From: Apostichopus parvimensis
Lineage: Eukaryota > Echinodermata > Holothuroidea > Aspidochirotida > Stichopodidae
Direction of reading: 5' to 3'
Length of the DNA stretch: 64,000 nt
Assembly: GCA_000934455.1 (NCBI GenBank)
Contig: KN889392.1
Coordinates: forward strand, 1-64,000
The notes under the pieces are model-generated. The model ran no database searches, was not told where the DNA came from, and saw only the letters and a program-made list of their open reading frames with translations. The position numbers and the translations under genes were made by a program. Position 1 is the first letter of the stretch, and each line of letters begins with the position of its first letter. Positions 49,993-60,345 of the stretch are shown in pieces.

Positions 49993-50600
49993 ATACAATG
50001 TGTAAATAATTCACTACAATCCTACCAAGAACAATGCAATTACAATATGAATATTCAACAGTTCAAGAAATCAATTGTTCTTGGTGGACTGAACCAATGA
50101 ATGATAAATCACTCATTAGGATACATTCAAACAGTAAATAGATGTTTTAAATGGAGAGAGATCCATTATGTGTGCATACAATGTACAACAGTTCAATACA
50201 ATCCTACTAGGAACAATGCAATTACAATATGAATATTCAACAGTTCAAGGAATCAATTGTTCTTAGTGAACAGAACAAATGATTGATAAATCCCTCATTA
50301 GGATACATTCAAACAGTAAATAGATGTTTTAAATGGAGAGAGATCCATTATGTGTGCATAAAATGTATAACAATTCACTACAGTCCTACCAGGAACAATG
50401 CAATTACAATATGAATATTCAACAGTTCAATTGTTCTTAATGAACTAAACCAATGAATGATAAATCACTCATTAGGATACATTCAAACAGTAAATATGTT
50501 TTAAATGGAGAGAGATCCATTATGTGTGCATACAATGTGTAAATAATTCACTACAATCCTACGAAGAACAATGAAATTACATTATGAATATTCAACAGTT
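49993..50600. repeat. 183-bp satellite, about 3.4 copies
   Basis: Units contain AACAATGCAATTACAATATG, AATATTCAACAGTTCAA, CATTAGGATACATTCAAACA and GGAGAGAGATCCATTATGTG. Copies start near 49993, 50176, 50358 and 50530 and differ by small indels. Confidence 0.93.
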
Positions 50601-51747
50601 TAAAGCATAAAGCTGGTGAACTTAAACTCATAAATAGTAATTCACTAATTAGGAGTATTGCCCGCAGGTGCACCTCTTAACATGTTCATCAGCAGTGGAA
50701 CCCCAATCAATGAATCCCAGCGCCAAGGGAAAATTTGAAAACCCAATCAATGAATCCTGGCGCCAAGCAAAACTTTGGCAAATAGTTGACCAACTTGTAG
50801 CCTCAATTCCTCAAATCCTGTAGCCTCAAATCGTATCAACTCGTACCTCTATCTGAAGTCATGTCTTACACCAACCATGTGTATCTCTCACTTCAACAGC
50901 AGACTACTGAATCCTGGCTCCTATATTAAATGCTGACAATAGTTAATCAGGTTTTTATATTTCTGAACCGTTCACCGTAGTTGATGATCTCAGTAGTTTG
51001 ATGACGTTCCTCAAAACCACCGATGAAGATCCTAGGCGCTGAAGGAGGTAAATGATGCCGCTAAAGACCCCATCAACTTGTCACTTCTCTCAAGTTGGTT
51101 GATTTCTATAAAGTGAAAAGCATGGAGGATCATGAAATTGGTTTATCGTAGCTATGAAGCAATTTCACAAAGGTGCTAGAAGGATTACCAACAACCCGAT
51201 CAATCAGGATTGTCTCAATTTCGCAGCCGAAATAGCAATTGTCCTATCCACAAACCAAATTGTCCCGATTTTCTACTGGTCTTTGTGACGTTGAAAAATA
51301 TCAATTTTAACCACACGCAAACTGAAACAGGTACGCTTGTTGGGCGCATCACTACTCTGGACCCATTCAAGAGCAAGATATTTACTTTTTGCCCTACAAA
51401 TTCTGATCAAAATCGAATTTTGTTTATGAAATTTACACCGTACTAAACTGGTGCATAAAGCTGTAAATATGCCACATTTTTGGGATGTAGCCCTGTTTAA
51501 GTTTCATTTTCAAAGCGGAGCAAGAACCCAACCCTTAGAACCCCCCCTCGGATGTGTAGTCCAATTTTTCAACCAAAGATATATGGTAACCCTAGAGCTT
51601 CAAATTTCAGAATCAAGTTACTGAAATTGGACAACTCTATAGTGTCATTTTCTACCAGTTTTATGTGTCAAGTATGCTCAGTTCGCACTGATCAAGAATC
51701 CTCAAAGTTGGAAGGGGAAGATTTCATCTCCTGCTCTTACCAGTCGA

Positions 51748-51830
51748 TCATCCATCTTCTGATGAGCTGTCTTCATCCAAACCTTTCACGAACTTTGCTG
51801 CAAAATGCTCCTTTTTCTTAAAAGCCTGAC
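51748..51830 (-). CDS. PWP1: PWP1 coding exon 12 (C-terminus)
   Basis: The acceptor is TTCAG. It encodes [14 protein letters not shown] and an acidic, Ser-rich tail, with TGA at 51750-51748. It aligns with human NEAFGRRERLVLG. It is too short for easy ORF detection and was chosen by frame, splice site and similarity. Confidence 0.85.
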
Positions 51831-54800
51831 CTGAAGAAACACAAGCAAGTGTGCACATATAGTCTACTGTGTATGGAGGTAAACTGAATTTAACACATTA
51901 AATGAAACATTTTCTCTACATAACGTTGATGTAATTGTTAATGAGATCAAATTCAAATTTCTGGAAGGGATAGGACCTAAAGCTGTTTATCATCCTGGAA
52001 ATGTGGTAAAAAATGTGGTAAAAAACAAGTAACCCTGTAACATCACATGAGAGAGATTTTAACATTGTAACAACACCTCAGAGAGTTTTTAATGTTTTTT
52101 GGGAGGTAGCTCTGCCCCTCCCAGCCCCCCTCCCCCAGACACTAGCTACTCCTACCTTCTGCCAAACAATCAGTTCCAATAAATACTGAAATATGAACAA
52201 CGTGTTATATGTCCCATTAATGCCTCTTCCCTCACAGTTTCCTCTCCAGAAAAATAAAGGAATGGAGAATGCAACTTTTTTGCCTCCTCCTTTAATGTTG
52301 GTTATCCACTTACCACAATCATCTTGAAAGTTAAAAGTTCTCAGACTATCCCTGCCACCTCCGAGAGCTAGTAGACTAGGGTTGTCAGGACAAAAGGCAG
52401 AACAATGAATGATACCCATCTTGGGTTCCTTGGTTACCAGGAGTGACGGCTTGTTGTCCTGTAAATTATATAGAGCATCAAATTTATATTAAAACACCTC
52501 TGTAGGCAGGGCAACCCTCGGATCCATAGTGCTAGTTAGAAGAACCTTACTTTTGTAGATTGGCTGTCAAATGGAATAAAGTTATGTAACATTTGTAAGG
52601 AAATTTCCCCCCATTGCTTCACTAAGCAATTTTCAAAATCACAGCTGTATACTGCACACAGTAGTAACTATTGTATTTAAATTTCCCTGACTAAAACTAC
52701 CGTCATGAATAAATCAGTAGAGTGTGATATACCTGTATCCTCCAAAGTTTGCAAGTATGGTCTGCGGAAACTGTGGCGAGGGCGCCCTCTAAGTAATGGC
52801 TCATACTCATGCAAGTTACAGCATCTTCGTGCGCTTTCAGTGTAAAGAGAGGTTTGTCTGTGCGAAGATCAAAACCTTGTACAAACCCCTTATCTGAGCT
52901 GACCTGATTCCAAAAAATTAAGAAAGAAAGAAAGAGAAACATCACAAATAGTCTTCAGAATTTGAAAAAAAAATCATCACAAAAGAGGTCATTTTTTTAG
53001 AATAAAGGTCCAGCTAAATCATCACTGATATTATAAATGAAACCAGTTTTATTTTGAATGGCACAAGTCTGAAACGAAATGTAGATGATACTTCTGACAA
53101 TTTTGTTCCCGTGTTGCATGATATTTATGTAACTTAATGTTGTAAGAGTATAAACCACACAGCATGGGATACATACACAAGGTTAATATACTCTTATCTC
53201 TGTTCTGGTGGGGTGTAATGGTCACATGATTCCAGAATTATCCATTACAGGAAATAAATCGTTTCTTGTCATTTCAATGTCTTAACACTTACATAGAACT
53301 GATGCGGACTAAAGTGATTCCAGATAATCTTCTCCACTTCGCCATCTATCTGCCAGGTCGTGGCCGGCTGCTTCGGGGACTGACAATCTACGGCAGCAAC
53401 TAAACTGTACAGAGAGAACACAATACTTATCAACAAAGAGTCTACTTTGTTACAGTCTGGACTTGCCACAAGTCTGTGCGCGGCCTAGGATATGGATTTA
53501 CATTGTCAATCCTACTCCAGCAAATTATTCATGAACGAACAGTTAATTCCTTCATGTGGGTATAAAAACACACTTAAATGTGTCAATAGTACGCACAAAC
53601 TTCAAAAACATGGAGAAAATATAAAGACCTTAAGTTTCTATGAGTGTTTAGATGTGTCGAGTTTACAAACATTCTACTTCTATGAAGATTAATTGCAAAA
53701 CCAACATCTATGAAGATAAATCTCAAAACCAAAGTGAGGGGTACAAAACTCTTGTCTACCTCTTTAACTCAAAGAGGGTTTGTTTCAGCTCTTACTATAA
53801 CCATTATTTCTTACAATAAAACATATTTCAAGGAAAAATGTTAGAGTGTGACTGGCGAAAAGTATTGGCTAGTATAGTAACTATTTAGTTTGATTTTTCT
53901 ATTAGCTCATTTTGAATTTGAATCTATTTTAAATATTGATCTTAATTGTTCTCTCTGCCTCACCCAAGAACCAAATATGTCTGTTTCTGTAAAATGTTGT
54001 TTTATTAATTATCATTTAAGAGCATAAACTATTATCCTCCCTCCCACCATTCTCTCGCTCTCGCTCTCTAACCTTTCTTCCTCCAACAAAAACTGTCCAA
54101 GTAACTATCAGACACCAATTGATGGATTTTAAGATATCTAAACATCTTCTCTTGATAGTCTACGAAACAGCGCCATCTGCTAGAAGAGCAAACAATGCAA
54201 AAATGTGCAACCGCTACGTTATTTTGGGTGAAAAGTTGAATTTACTTACCCGTCACAGCCTCCGGTTAAAAGACACTGGCCTTCAAACGGATGCCACTCA
54301 ACACACTGGGCCTAAGAAAACAGAACAAGGGTACTAGGGTCATGACAGTCAGGTAACTCTCACCATTCCCATGAAAGATGTACGACAACATGATTACCTT
54401 TAATGCAAGGTGGCCAAATATAACGCTACTAGCAATAATAGATATTCTACTGAAATTTGGATTCACCAAATGTCAATAAAAGAGCCTCTTTCAAGAATAG
54501 AAAGCATGACCAAGAAAATCTGTTGTTTAACTGAGAACTGATAAGAGTTTAAGACCAAGTTATCACAATCTCTTTAGTGAACCCTTCAGGTAGCTAGTTG
54601 CATTTGCAATGTAACATTTCTTGCAATGTCATCAACATCCCTGTGACCAGTTCATAAGAAAGGACCTGGTTAAAATGAACAAAATTATTATATCAATATA
54701 TCATATCATTTCGATAAAACACGTTGAAAGTATTTTAACAGAATGCTTGGTTGACGATGGATCACAAAATTTCAGTAGCTCTAAGATCATTTTACAACAT

Positions 54801-57800
54801 CAATCGCTCTCTAACCTTGTCAGTGTGATGTGTTAATGATGTAAGCATTTTCTGCGATTCCATATCCCACAATGCAACGGAATTATCTGCGGACGAACTG
54901 GCCAGGATATTGCAGACGTTGTGGTTCCAAGATAGATCTAACACTGCATCAGTATGACCCTCTGTTGGTTTACTCTTGACTTTCTGCAAAAGGAAACATT
55001 ATTTTGATGAGAAATTTTGCCAGAAAGGAAACATTAATAGCTTTAAAATATTTACAGTAGCATCTCCAAAATTGCTCTCAAGGTCTTTAAAAAGTCATTT
55101 TTGGAGGTCCTTAACCAACAAAAGTATTCTTTCTTGCCAAGATGACTGTCTTTAGAATGGAGAGGAGAGTCCTTTAAATGTTTCACTAATTTTTTTTTTA
55201 CTTTCTAAGCATCTTTGGGCAAACGTATAATAACAGCTCAAAATTCTCAATGTTGAGAGAAAGTACAGTATTCTGGCAATTTTTGAAATTTTCTGATAAA
55301 CTGACAATCTAAGAAAAACTTTTCTTTAACAAATCTTTGCAATGAATGAGTCACCTTTGATTTCTTCTTGATCTTCTTCTTCTGTCCCAGAGAGAAAGCA
55401 GGCTCTAGACTATCCACGACGTTTAAATCCCAAATATCAATGTTTGGAGTGAAGTAACCAACGGCAACGTAATTATCTGATTTTTATTATTATCAAAGAA
55501 ATAAAAAAATTATAATGAATGAAGATGCACGGGAGAAAATTCACCCTTTCATGTAACAAATTAGGCTATCAAATTTCTGTTAAAAAAAAAAAAAATCAAA
55601 CTTTCCAAGTAGAAATGATTAATTGATCGATTGATTAATTGATCAGATTCACCTTCCTCAATTAGAAGACACAAAACAATACATAACAGAACCAAATGTT
55701 TACTAGACCTTAAGAATGCATATGAGATCCATCTTTCCTCTTCTTCTAAAAAACCAACAAACAACAACAACAAACAACAACAGTAAACACATAGCAGCTG
55801 TTGAAACAATATGGAACAAATAAGAAATATCCAGGTCTACCGTAACGACAAGTAAAGTTATCACGGGCATGAAAAAATGTATAAAACATCCCATAAACAT
55901 GGTCACATCTTGCAAGACAGAAAGAAAAACATAGAGCAGAAAAGGAATTCCAACAATTTGTAGAAATACTCAAGAAGTTCCTGCACTTGAATATTACAAA
56001 ACAATAGCAAATCAGAGACATCTTTAGACTTTTTTAACAGCTTTTGAGATTAAATTAAAGAATGTGAAATGAGTGCTCTTCGTACTTTTTCCGGTCGTAT
56101 GTGGTTTCACAGGTTCCAATGCCAGGGGAAACGAGGGCAGCAGAAGATCGTGGTGGACATACAGGGAATCTTCTTCTTCGTTAAACACTGAAAATATACG
56201 ACAAAGGTTAGAACAAATTTCCCTTGATTACCTAAAAGATCTGACTGTTTCTGATGTTAAACACCTCTATAGCTTCTTATCATTACGGATGGACATTGAG
56301 TGAGTGTCAGTTATCAGGTTTGAAAGTTAAATGTCGGTCTATGTGAGGTTAAACGGTTAGAAACAGTGGACATGGTTATCTGACCATTTTGTTGTCAGGG
56401 TATCAAAACAATTAATTTGGTACCAGTTCAAATATGTCTGAAAAAGGTTGATAATTATTCAATCAAATGCACTTTCTTTACTTCAAATTTATCTCTCAAT
56501 CCATCCACTCCACACATTCCTTCTTACAGTCAATTTCCTTCTTTAATGATAACGGTTGAATCAGGTCTCCAAACTATCGGAAATGAAAGAGGACAGTGGG
56601 CAACGAAAGCACTAAGAAATAAAGCATAGAACAGATTCTGTGCAAATCTGTTCTCTTCCCATCTTGATCTGACTGGAGAACCAAAGGTCCCTCCCAACTG
56701 TCCATAACAAACTAGAAAACTAAACTTTCCATAAAATCTCTCTGCTGCTGTTACCATAACTACCAGACTTACCATAGACTTCCAAGATGGCGCCATCCTC
56801 TTCTGTCCTTCCGACTATAATCAAGTTATCGTCAGGTCTCAGTTCAAAGTCATCTTCTTCGTCTTTGTCCTCCTGTATCAATCGAGAGACGAAATCATAA
56901 ACCCAATGTCGGTACCTGAAGAAAGATCGTCCTAATTCACCTCCAATATTAGTTTGCTAAATATTGACCAAACCTTCTCTTTTTTGTTCAAGGTTCTGAG
57001 CCTTCTGCTGCATATTCATAGACTTCGACAAATGTAATTAAATCACACCATAATTATACCTTAGGAAGGGAGAATGCCGGTGGCAATGTACAGTGTTTGT
57101 CGATATTTTATCAGAAGGGACAACTATTTGACTTTCTCGACATATTCGGGAAAAAAAAGATGAACTTTAAAGTGAGGGTGCTGTCTTGGCAAATAACAGT
57201 CCCTCCCATGCAGACATATACAAACAAAACAGCATGTTGCATTAACATCAGCTGTTAAGTACCCTGAGAATGTATGTTACTTTCAAAACCAACTACCAGC
57301 AATGCAACAATTTTGTTACGTGTAATTCAAGCTCTATTTTTATCCGACCCTTCCTGCCCTTGCTCTGACCACCAATCTTATGATTCCTTTATACAACCCC
57401 ATTACCTTATCAACATCAATTTTTAATGCTTTGATCTCATTTATTTACTTCTACAGACTTCATCTTTCCACCTCAATGCTTTCCTCTTTACAATAACTCT
57501 TCCAAGCCTTGATTTAACTACTCCATTGCTTCTTCCTACCGTTACGACTATTACACGTTTTTCCTTTCTATTTCATCTTCTATTCAGACACGTACCTCAT
57601 CTGTGACTTTTGTCATGTATGGATCTTCTTTGTTGTTGGAGAACACAGCCAGAGATGCCAAGTCTCTGTAACCTAGTCAGAATAAAATGTCAATATTTAT
57701 TGATAATTTTATAAATTATCAAAATTTAGATAAAATCCATAGTGCTGAAGTATTAGTCATTAAAATACAAGCGATAAGACTGGTGATAAAATGCTTTCAC

Positions 57801-59135
57801 GTTTACCCTCGTTTTAAGAAAATATTAAATAAGAAAGATAAATAATATCACAACATATTTTATTCCTTTCCAATCTAGGTAAGATTTTGGTATAAATTCA
57901 AGTAGACGGGGATGGGACTGATTCTTACATACAGTGGTTTCTACTTAACAGATGTGGCTGGTAAGTAATCAACCGCAGTGATCAATTAAAGTCAGTTAGT
58001 TCTCTTATTGAACAAGACGAAAAAACAACATCATGGTAGTGTAATATAATCTTTACCCCCAGCAATGTCATCTTCTTCTCCATCTTCATCGTCATAATTC
58101 TCCAAGTTAAATTTCTCCAACCCCTCCAAGCTCTCCTCTAGAGGATCTATCTGCTGGAGTTCAACTTTATCTGTGGTTTTCGTCTTTTTCAGCGGAATCT
58201 CGTCATCCGATTCAGAATCATCGCTGTCTGAAGACCACTGTTTCTTGTCCTCCTCTTCCAGACTTGCCACAAGTCTGCTTTCCATATCTTTCAATTCATC
58301 TTCATTCAAAGCCTAACGAAAATAGATTAGAATGACATTAATGTCGACGAAAAGTGAAAAGTTCAAGAGTTCCTTGCCTTGTAGACAATCGTGCCCCCAA
58401 AACCAACACTTCACTTCTCCTAGACTATTTCCATGTACAACTTAGCTATGCAAAGTAAGATACTGCTGTTGTAATTTCACAATTTGACGAAATGAAATGC
58501 ATTAAAACCAAGACGTTAAACATATCTATCTACATATAGTGATAACAAGAAATAAAAAGACCTTGGGTTACCTTAGGACACCATGAATACCTCACAGTAA
58601 CAAACATATAAAAGTGGAGCTTTTTTATTTATTCTACAAAGCAAATTGATGTCTTCTAACTTGAGGGTCCAGAGGGACGTCAAAAAAAGTAAAACACTAA
58701 AAGATCTGATTAGATGCGTTATGTGGTAAGGTCATGAGATAAGCTTGTGTTCTCACTTTGCATTTCCAAAACAGGTACCTGATGAATAATTATATTACAA
58801 TTTACACACTGGAGTGTAAGAAACATTATCCAGCTTCCTAGCCAGACAAATCTAAATGTAAGTACGTCAAACATCTCGTAATTCCTGGCAATTTGAAAGA
58901 GATCCAGATAACAAAAGGAAAGTTTTATATGGAATATTAATGTCAGAATTGCCATCAAAAGTGAACATATTGAGGTACAAAGATAAACTCAAATATATGT
59001 CACTTGATTTCTAAACTGTTACATTGTTTTGGTATCATTCGTACAACAATAAATCATACTTACATATTTTGGAAGTGAAGTTGCTTCTCCCTTCCTGATC
59101 CAAGCTACACAAGTTATAACACTGCTATTGGACAT
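51748..59135 (-). CDS. PWP1: PWP1, periodic tryptophan protein 1 homologue, 12 coding exons
   Basis: Minus-strand joins, 5' to 3': 59135-59064, 58312-58057, 57672-57596, 56872-56773, 56187-56086, 55476-55355, 54983-54816, 54311-54250, 53404-53293, 52903-52733, 52458-52314, 51830-51748. The total is 1470 nt, 489 residues plus TGA, close to human PWP1 (501). All junctions are GT-AG and in frame. Order by residue: conserved N-terminus (1-24), Asp/Glu-rich segment (about 30-109), then a WD40 propeller with [34 protein letters not shown] and SADHTCKLW. Family members are nuclear and nucleolar proteins that support Pol I transcription and ribosome biogenesis. It is transcribed towards ARID2 and away from parvin. 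An in-frame TGA 6 nt before the ATG supports the start. Confidence 0.96.
52314..52458 (-). CDS. PWP1: PWP1 coding exon 11
   Basis: The acceptor is TACAG and the donor GTAAGT. It encodes [20 protein letters not shown] then [10 protein letters not shown], matching human [20 protein letters not shown] then GGQKEGLRVW. Confidence 0.94.
52733..52903 (-). CDS. PWP1: PWP1 coding exon 10
   Basis: The acceptor is ATCAG and the donor GTATAT. It has 57 codons with [20 protein letters not shown] and [11 protein letters not shown] (human [20 protein letters not shown] and TASADKYVKIW). Confidence 0.95.
53293..53404 (-). CDS. PWP1: PWP1 coding exon 9
   Basis: The acceptor is TACAG, chosen because the other AG five bases further on breaks frame. 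The donor is GTAAGT. It encodes [16 protein letters not shown] and [14 protein letters not shown] (human ERVTWNHFSPCHFL). Confidence 0.93.
54250..54311 (-). CDS. PWP1: PWP1 coding exon 8
   Basis: The acceptor is CTTAG and the donor GTAAGT. It encodes [20 protein letters not shown] (human LQFHPFEAQTLISGSYD). Confidence 0.94.
54816..54983 (-). CDS. PWP1: PWP1 coding exon 7 (WD repeat)
   Basis: The acceptor is TGCAG and the donor GTTAGA. It has 56 codons containing [13 protein letters not shown] and [14 protein letters not shown], a canonical WD40 blade, with HHTDK beginning the next. Confidence 0.96.
55355..55476 (-). CDS. PWP1: PWP1 coding exon 6
   Basis: The acceptor is ATCAG and the donor GTGACT. 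It encodes [20 protein letters not shown] then [10 protein letters not shown] and a Lys run. Human has [20 protein letters not shown]. Confidence 0.95.
56086..56187 (-). CDS. PWP1: PWP1 coding exon 5
   Basis: The acceptor is TTCAG and the donor GTACGA. It encodes [20 protein letters not shown] (human [20 protein letters not shown]), then a shorter loop than human before the first blade. Confidence 0.94.
56773..56872 (-). CDS. PWP1: PWP1 coding exon 4
   Basis: The acceptor is TACAG and the donor GTAAGT. It encodes [20 protein letters not shown] then GAILEVY (human [20 protein letters not shown]). Confidence 0.94.
57596..57672 (-). CDS. PWP1: PWP1 coding exon 3
   Basis: The acceptor is ACTAG and the donor GTACGT. 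It encodes [17 protein letters not shown] (human LLGLTVYGSNDQDPYVT). Confidence 0.93.
58057..58312 (-). CDS. PWP1: PWP1 coding exon 2 (acidic region)
   Basis: The acceptor is GTTAG and the donor GTAAAG. It encodes residues 25-109, rich in Asp, Glu and Ser, with [18 protein letters not shown] (human LAEYDLDKYDEEGD). It is probably disordered and a kinase target. That role is inferred from composition. Confidence 0.94.
59064..59135 (-). CDS. PWP1: PWP1 coding exon 1
   Basis: It has 24 codons beginning [18 protein letters not shown] (human MNRSRQVTCVAWVRCGVA). The donor is GTAAGT. An in-frame TGA lies just upstream of the ATG. Confidence 0.94.
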
Positions 59136-60236
59136 CTTTCAGAAACTATAATATATAATTTTAAAAATGTGGAAATTTATCAAGGCATTAGTTAGGTTTA
59201 ACCTAGGCCCTTGGTCTAATGTGACTCCTCTTTGATGAAAGTTTCTTTTACAATTCTTTGAATGTCAGTATCCTTATAATAACAATGTCAACACCAAACG
59301 TTCCAAACTCTTGCAAGGCTAGCATTCTAAAAGGTTATCATGGGTTATGCATGTACATCATTAACACTACTAACACACAACAGCATTAGTCCTAAAGATA
59401 ATTTGAATAATCAACCAAATACCATGTGTATAAATGAACACTAAAATTAAACGATTTCATTGGTCAATCAGATCTTTGTGGATGAAATGTTGAATGACAT
59501 GTTTGATTGAGAAAATCAGATTCGATTAATTGGACATGTTAATGCATTGATACAGCTGTTCAAACATTATGTGCTGATGACATAATTATAGAGTGAGGTT
59601 CAAAAAATTATTTCATGCATGATGATGTGTATCATTTATACTCGAAGCCAAAGTTAAGTTTTTTTGGGTTTTTTTGCTAGGTGCGGAGATTGCCGACTTT
59701 CCCTTTATACAAATATGCACTAGGCCTACATTAGCAATATATTGTATAAGCCTATTTAACAAATAACAGCTTTGTCAGCCAATACAGTTCATACCACGTT
59801 AGTGGCAGAAACAGTTGTAATATTAATGCATTAGGCTAGTAGTACTAGCACTGGTAGGCTAGCCACAACAAAATCCTTATTCCCAGTTTGTCCAACTTAC
59901 GCTTTCGACCTTTTAATGACAATAATACTGTCTTATAACAAATCGTATAGTGTCCACCGCGTTAACAGAGATCTGGCCGTTTACCAAACTACCTAAAGAT
60001 CCATTCTTTGAAATCTATCAAAGTAACGAAAGTAGGTTAACCAGTTTGTTTTTGGCTTCTTTGCTTCTGCACAATAAATAAAAGAGGCACATGGATTCTG
60101 GACACATGTGATTGCGCAACAAATACTGGTGTCACAACTATAGAAACGGCTGAATGGAAAACTCTAAACAAATTGTTATCTGAACATGTACGTACGTACT
60201 GTGTGTGAATGTTTTGAACTTACGTGAGGGAAAAGA
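59136..60236. promoter_or_regulatory. Divergent intergenic region, putative bidirectional promoter of PWP1 and parvin
   Basis: The two start codons point away from each other 1101 bp apart, so both promoters and both 5'UTRs must lie here unless remote noncoding exons exist. No TATA box or defined factor site is convincing. There is no ORF of note. Head-to-head housekeeping promoters of this size are common in animals. Confidence 0.55.
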
Positions 60237-60345
60237 ATGTCATCGACAACACCCAAAAAAGAGCCTGGCTCTCCAACCAAGGAAAAGTCGTTTATTGAAA
60301 AAGTGACGACACTTGGCAGGAAAAAGAAGAAAGACAGTCAAGACT
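60237..60345 (+). CDS. PARVA: Parvin coding exon 1
   Basis: The ATG has an in-frame TGA 12 nt upstream. It encodes MSSTTPKKEPGSPTKEK, then FIEKVTTLGRKKKK. Human parvin has FLGKLGGTLARRKKAK here. The donor is GTGAGT in phase 1. Confidence 0.92.

Larger units (their letters stand above)
44906..51747. other. ARID2-PWP1 convergent intergenic region (6.8 kb)
   Basis: It holds the 3'UTRs of both genes, of unknown length. Several AATAAA hexamers are present on the plus strand. It also holds an inverted repeat (49264-49399), the 183-bp satellite (49993-50600) and small duplications near 50700-50830. No ORF has family features. Those at 45629-45898 and 48616-48873 look like chance, the latter hydrophobic. 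Confidence 0.7.
51831..59063. other. PWP1 introns (11)
   Basis: Introns of 274 to 845 bp: 58313-59063, 57673-58056, 56873-57595, 56188-56772, 55477-56085, 54984-55354, 54312-54815, 53405-54249, 52904-53292, 52459-52732 and 51831-52313. All are AT-rich with homopolymer runs and no recognisable RNA gene or transposon. Intron sizes are far smaller than in ARID2. Confidence 0.75.

Noticed and set aside
52078-52419. Extension of PWP1 exon 11 into the following sequence as coding
   Set aside because: Similarity to PWP1 stops at DDCG where a GTAAGT donor lies. The downstream exon 12 restores the family C-terminus.
53293-53399. PWP1 exon 9 beginning at the TTTAG acceptor
   Set aside because: It breaks reading frame with exon 8. 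The acceptor five bases upstream restores it.
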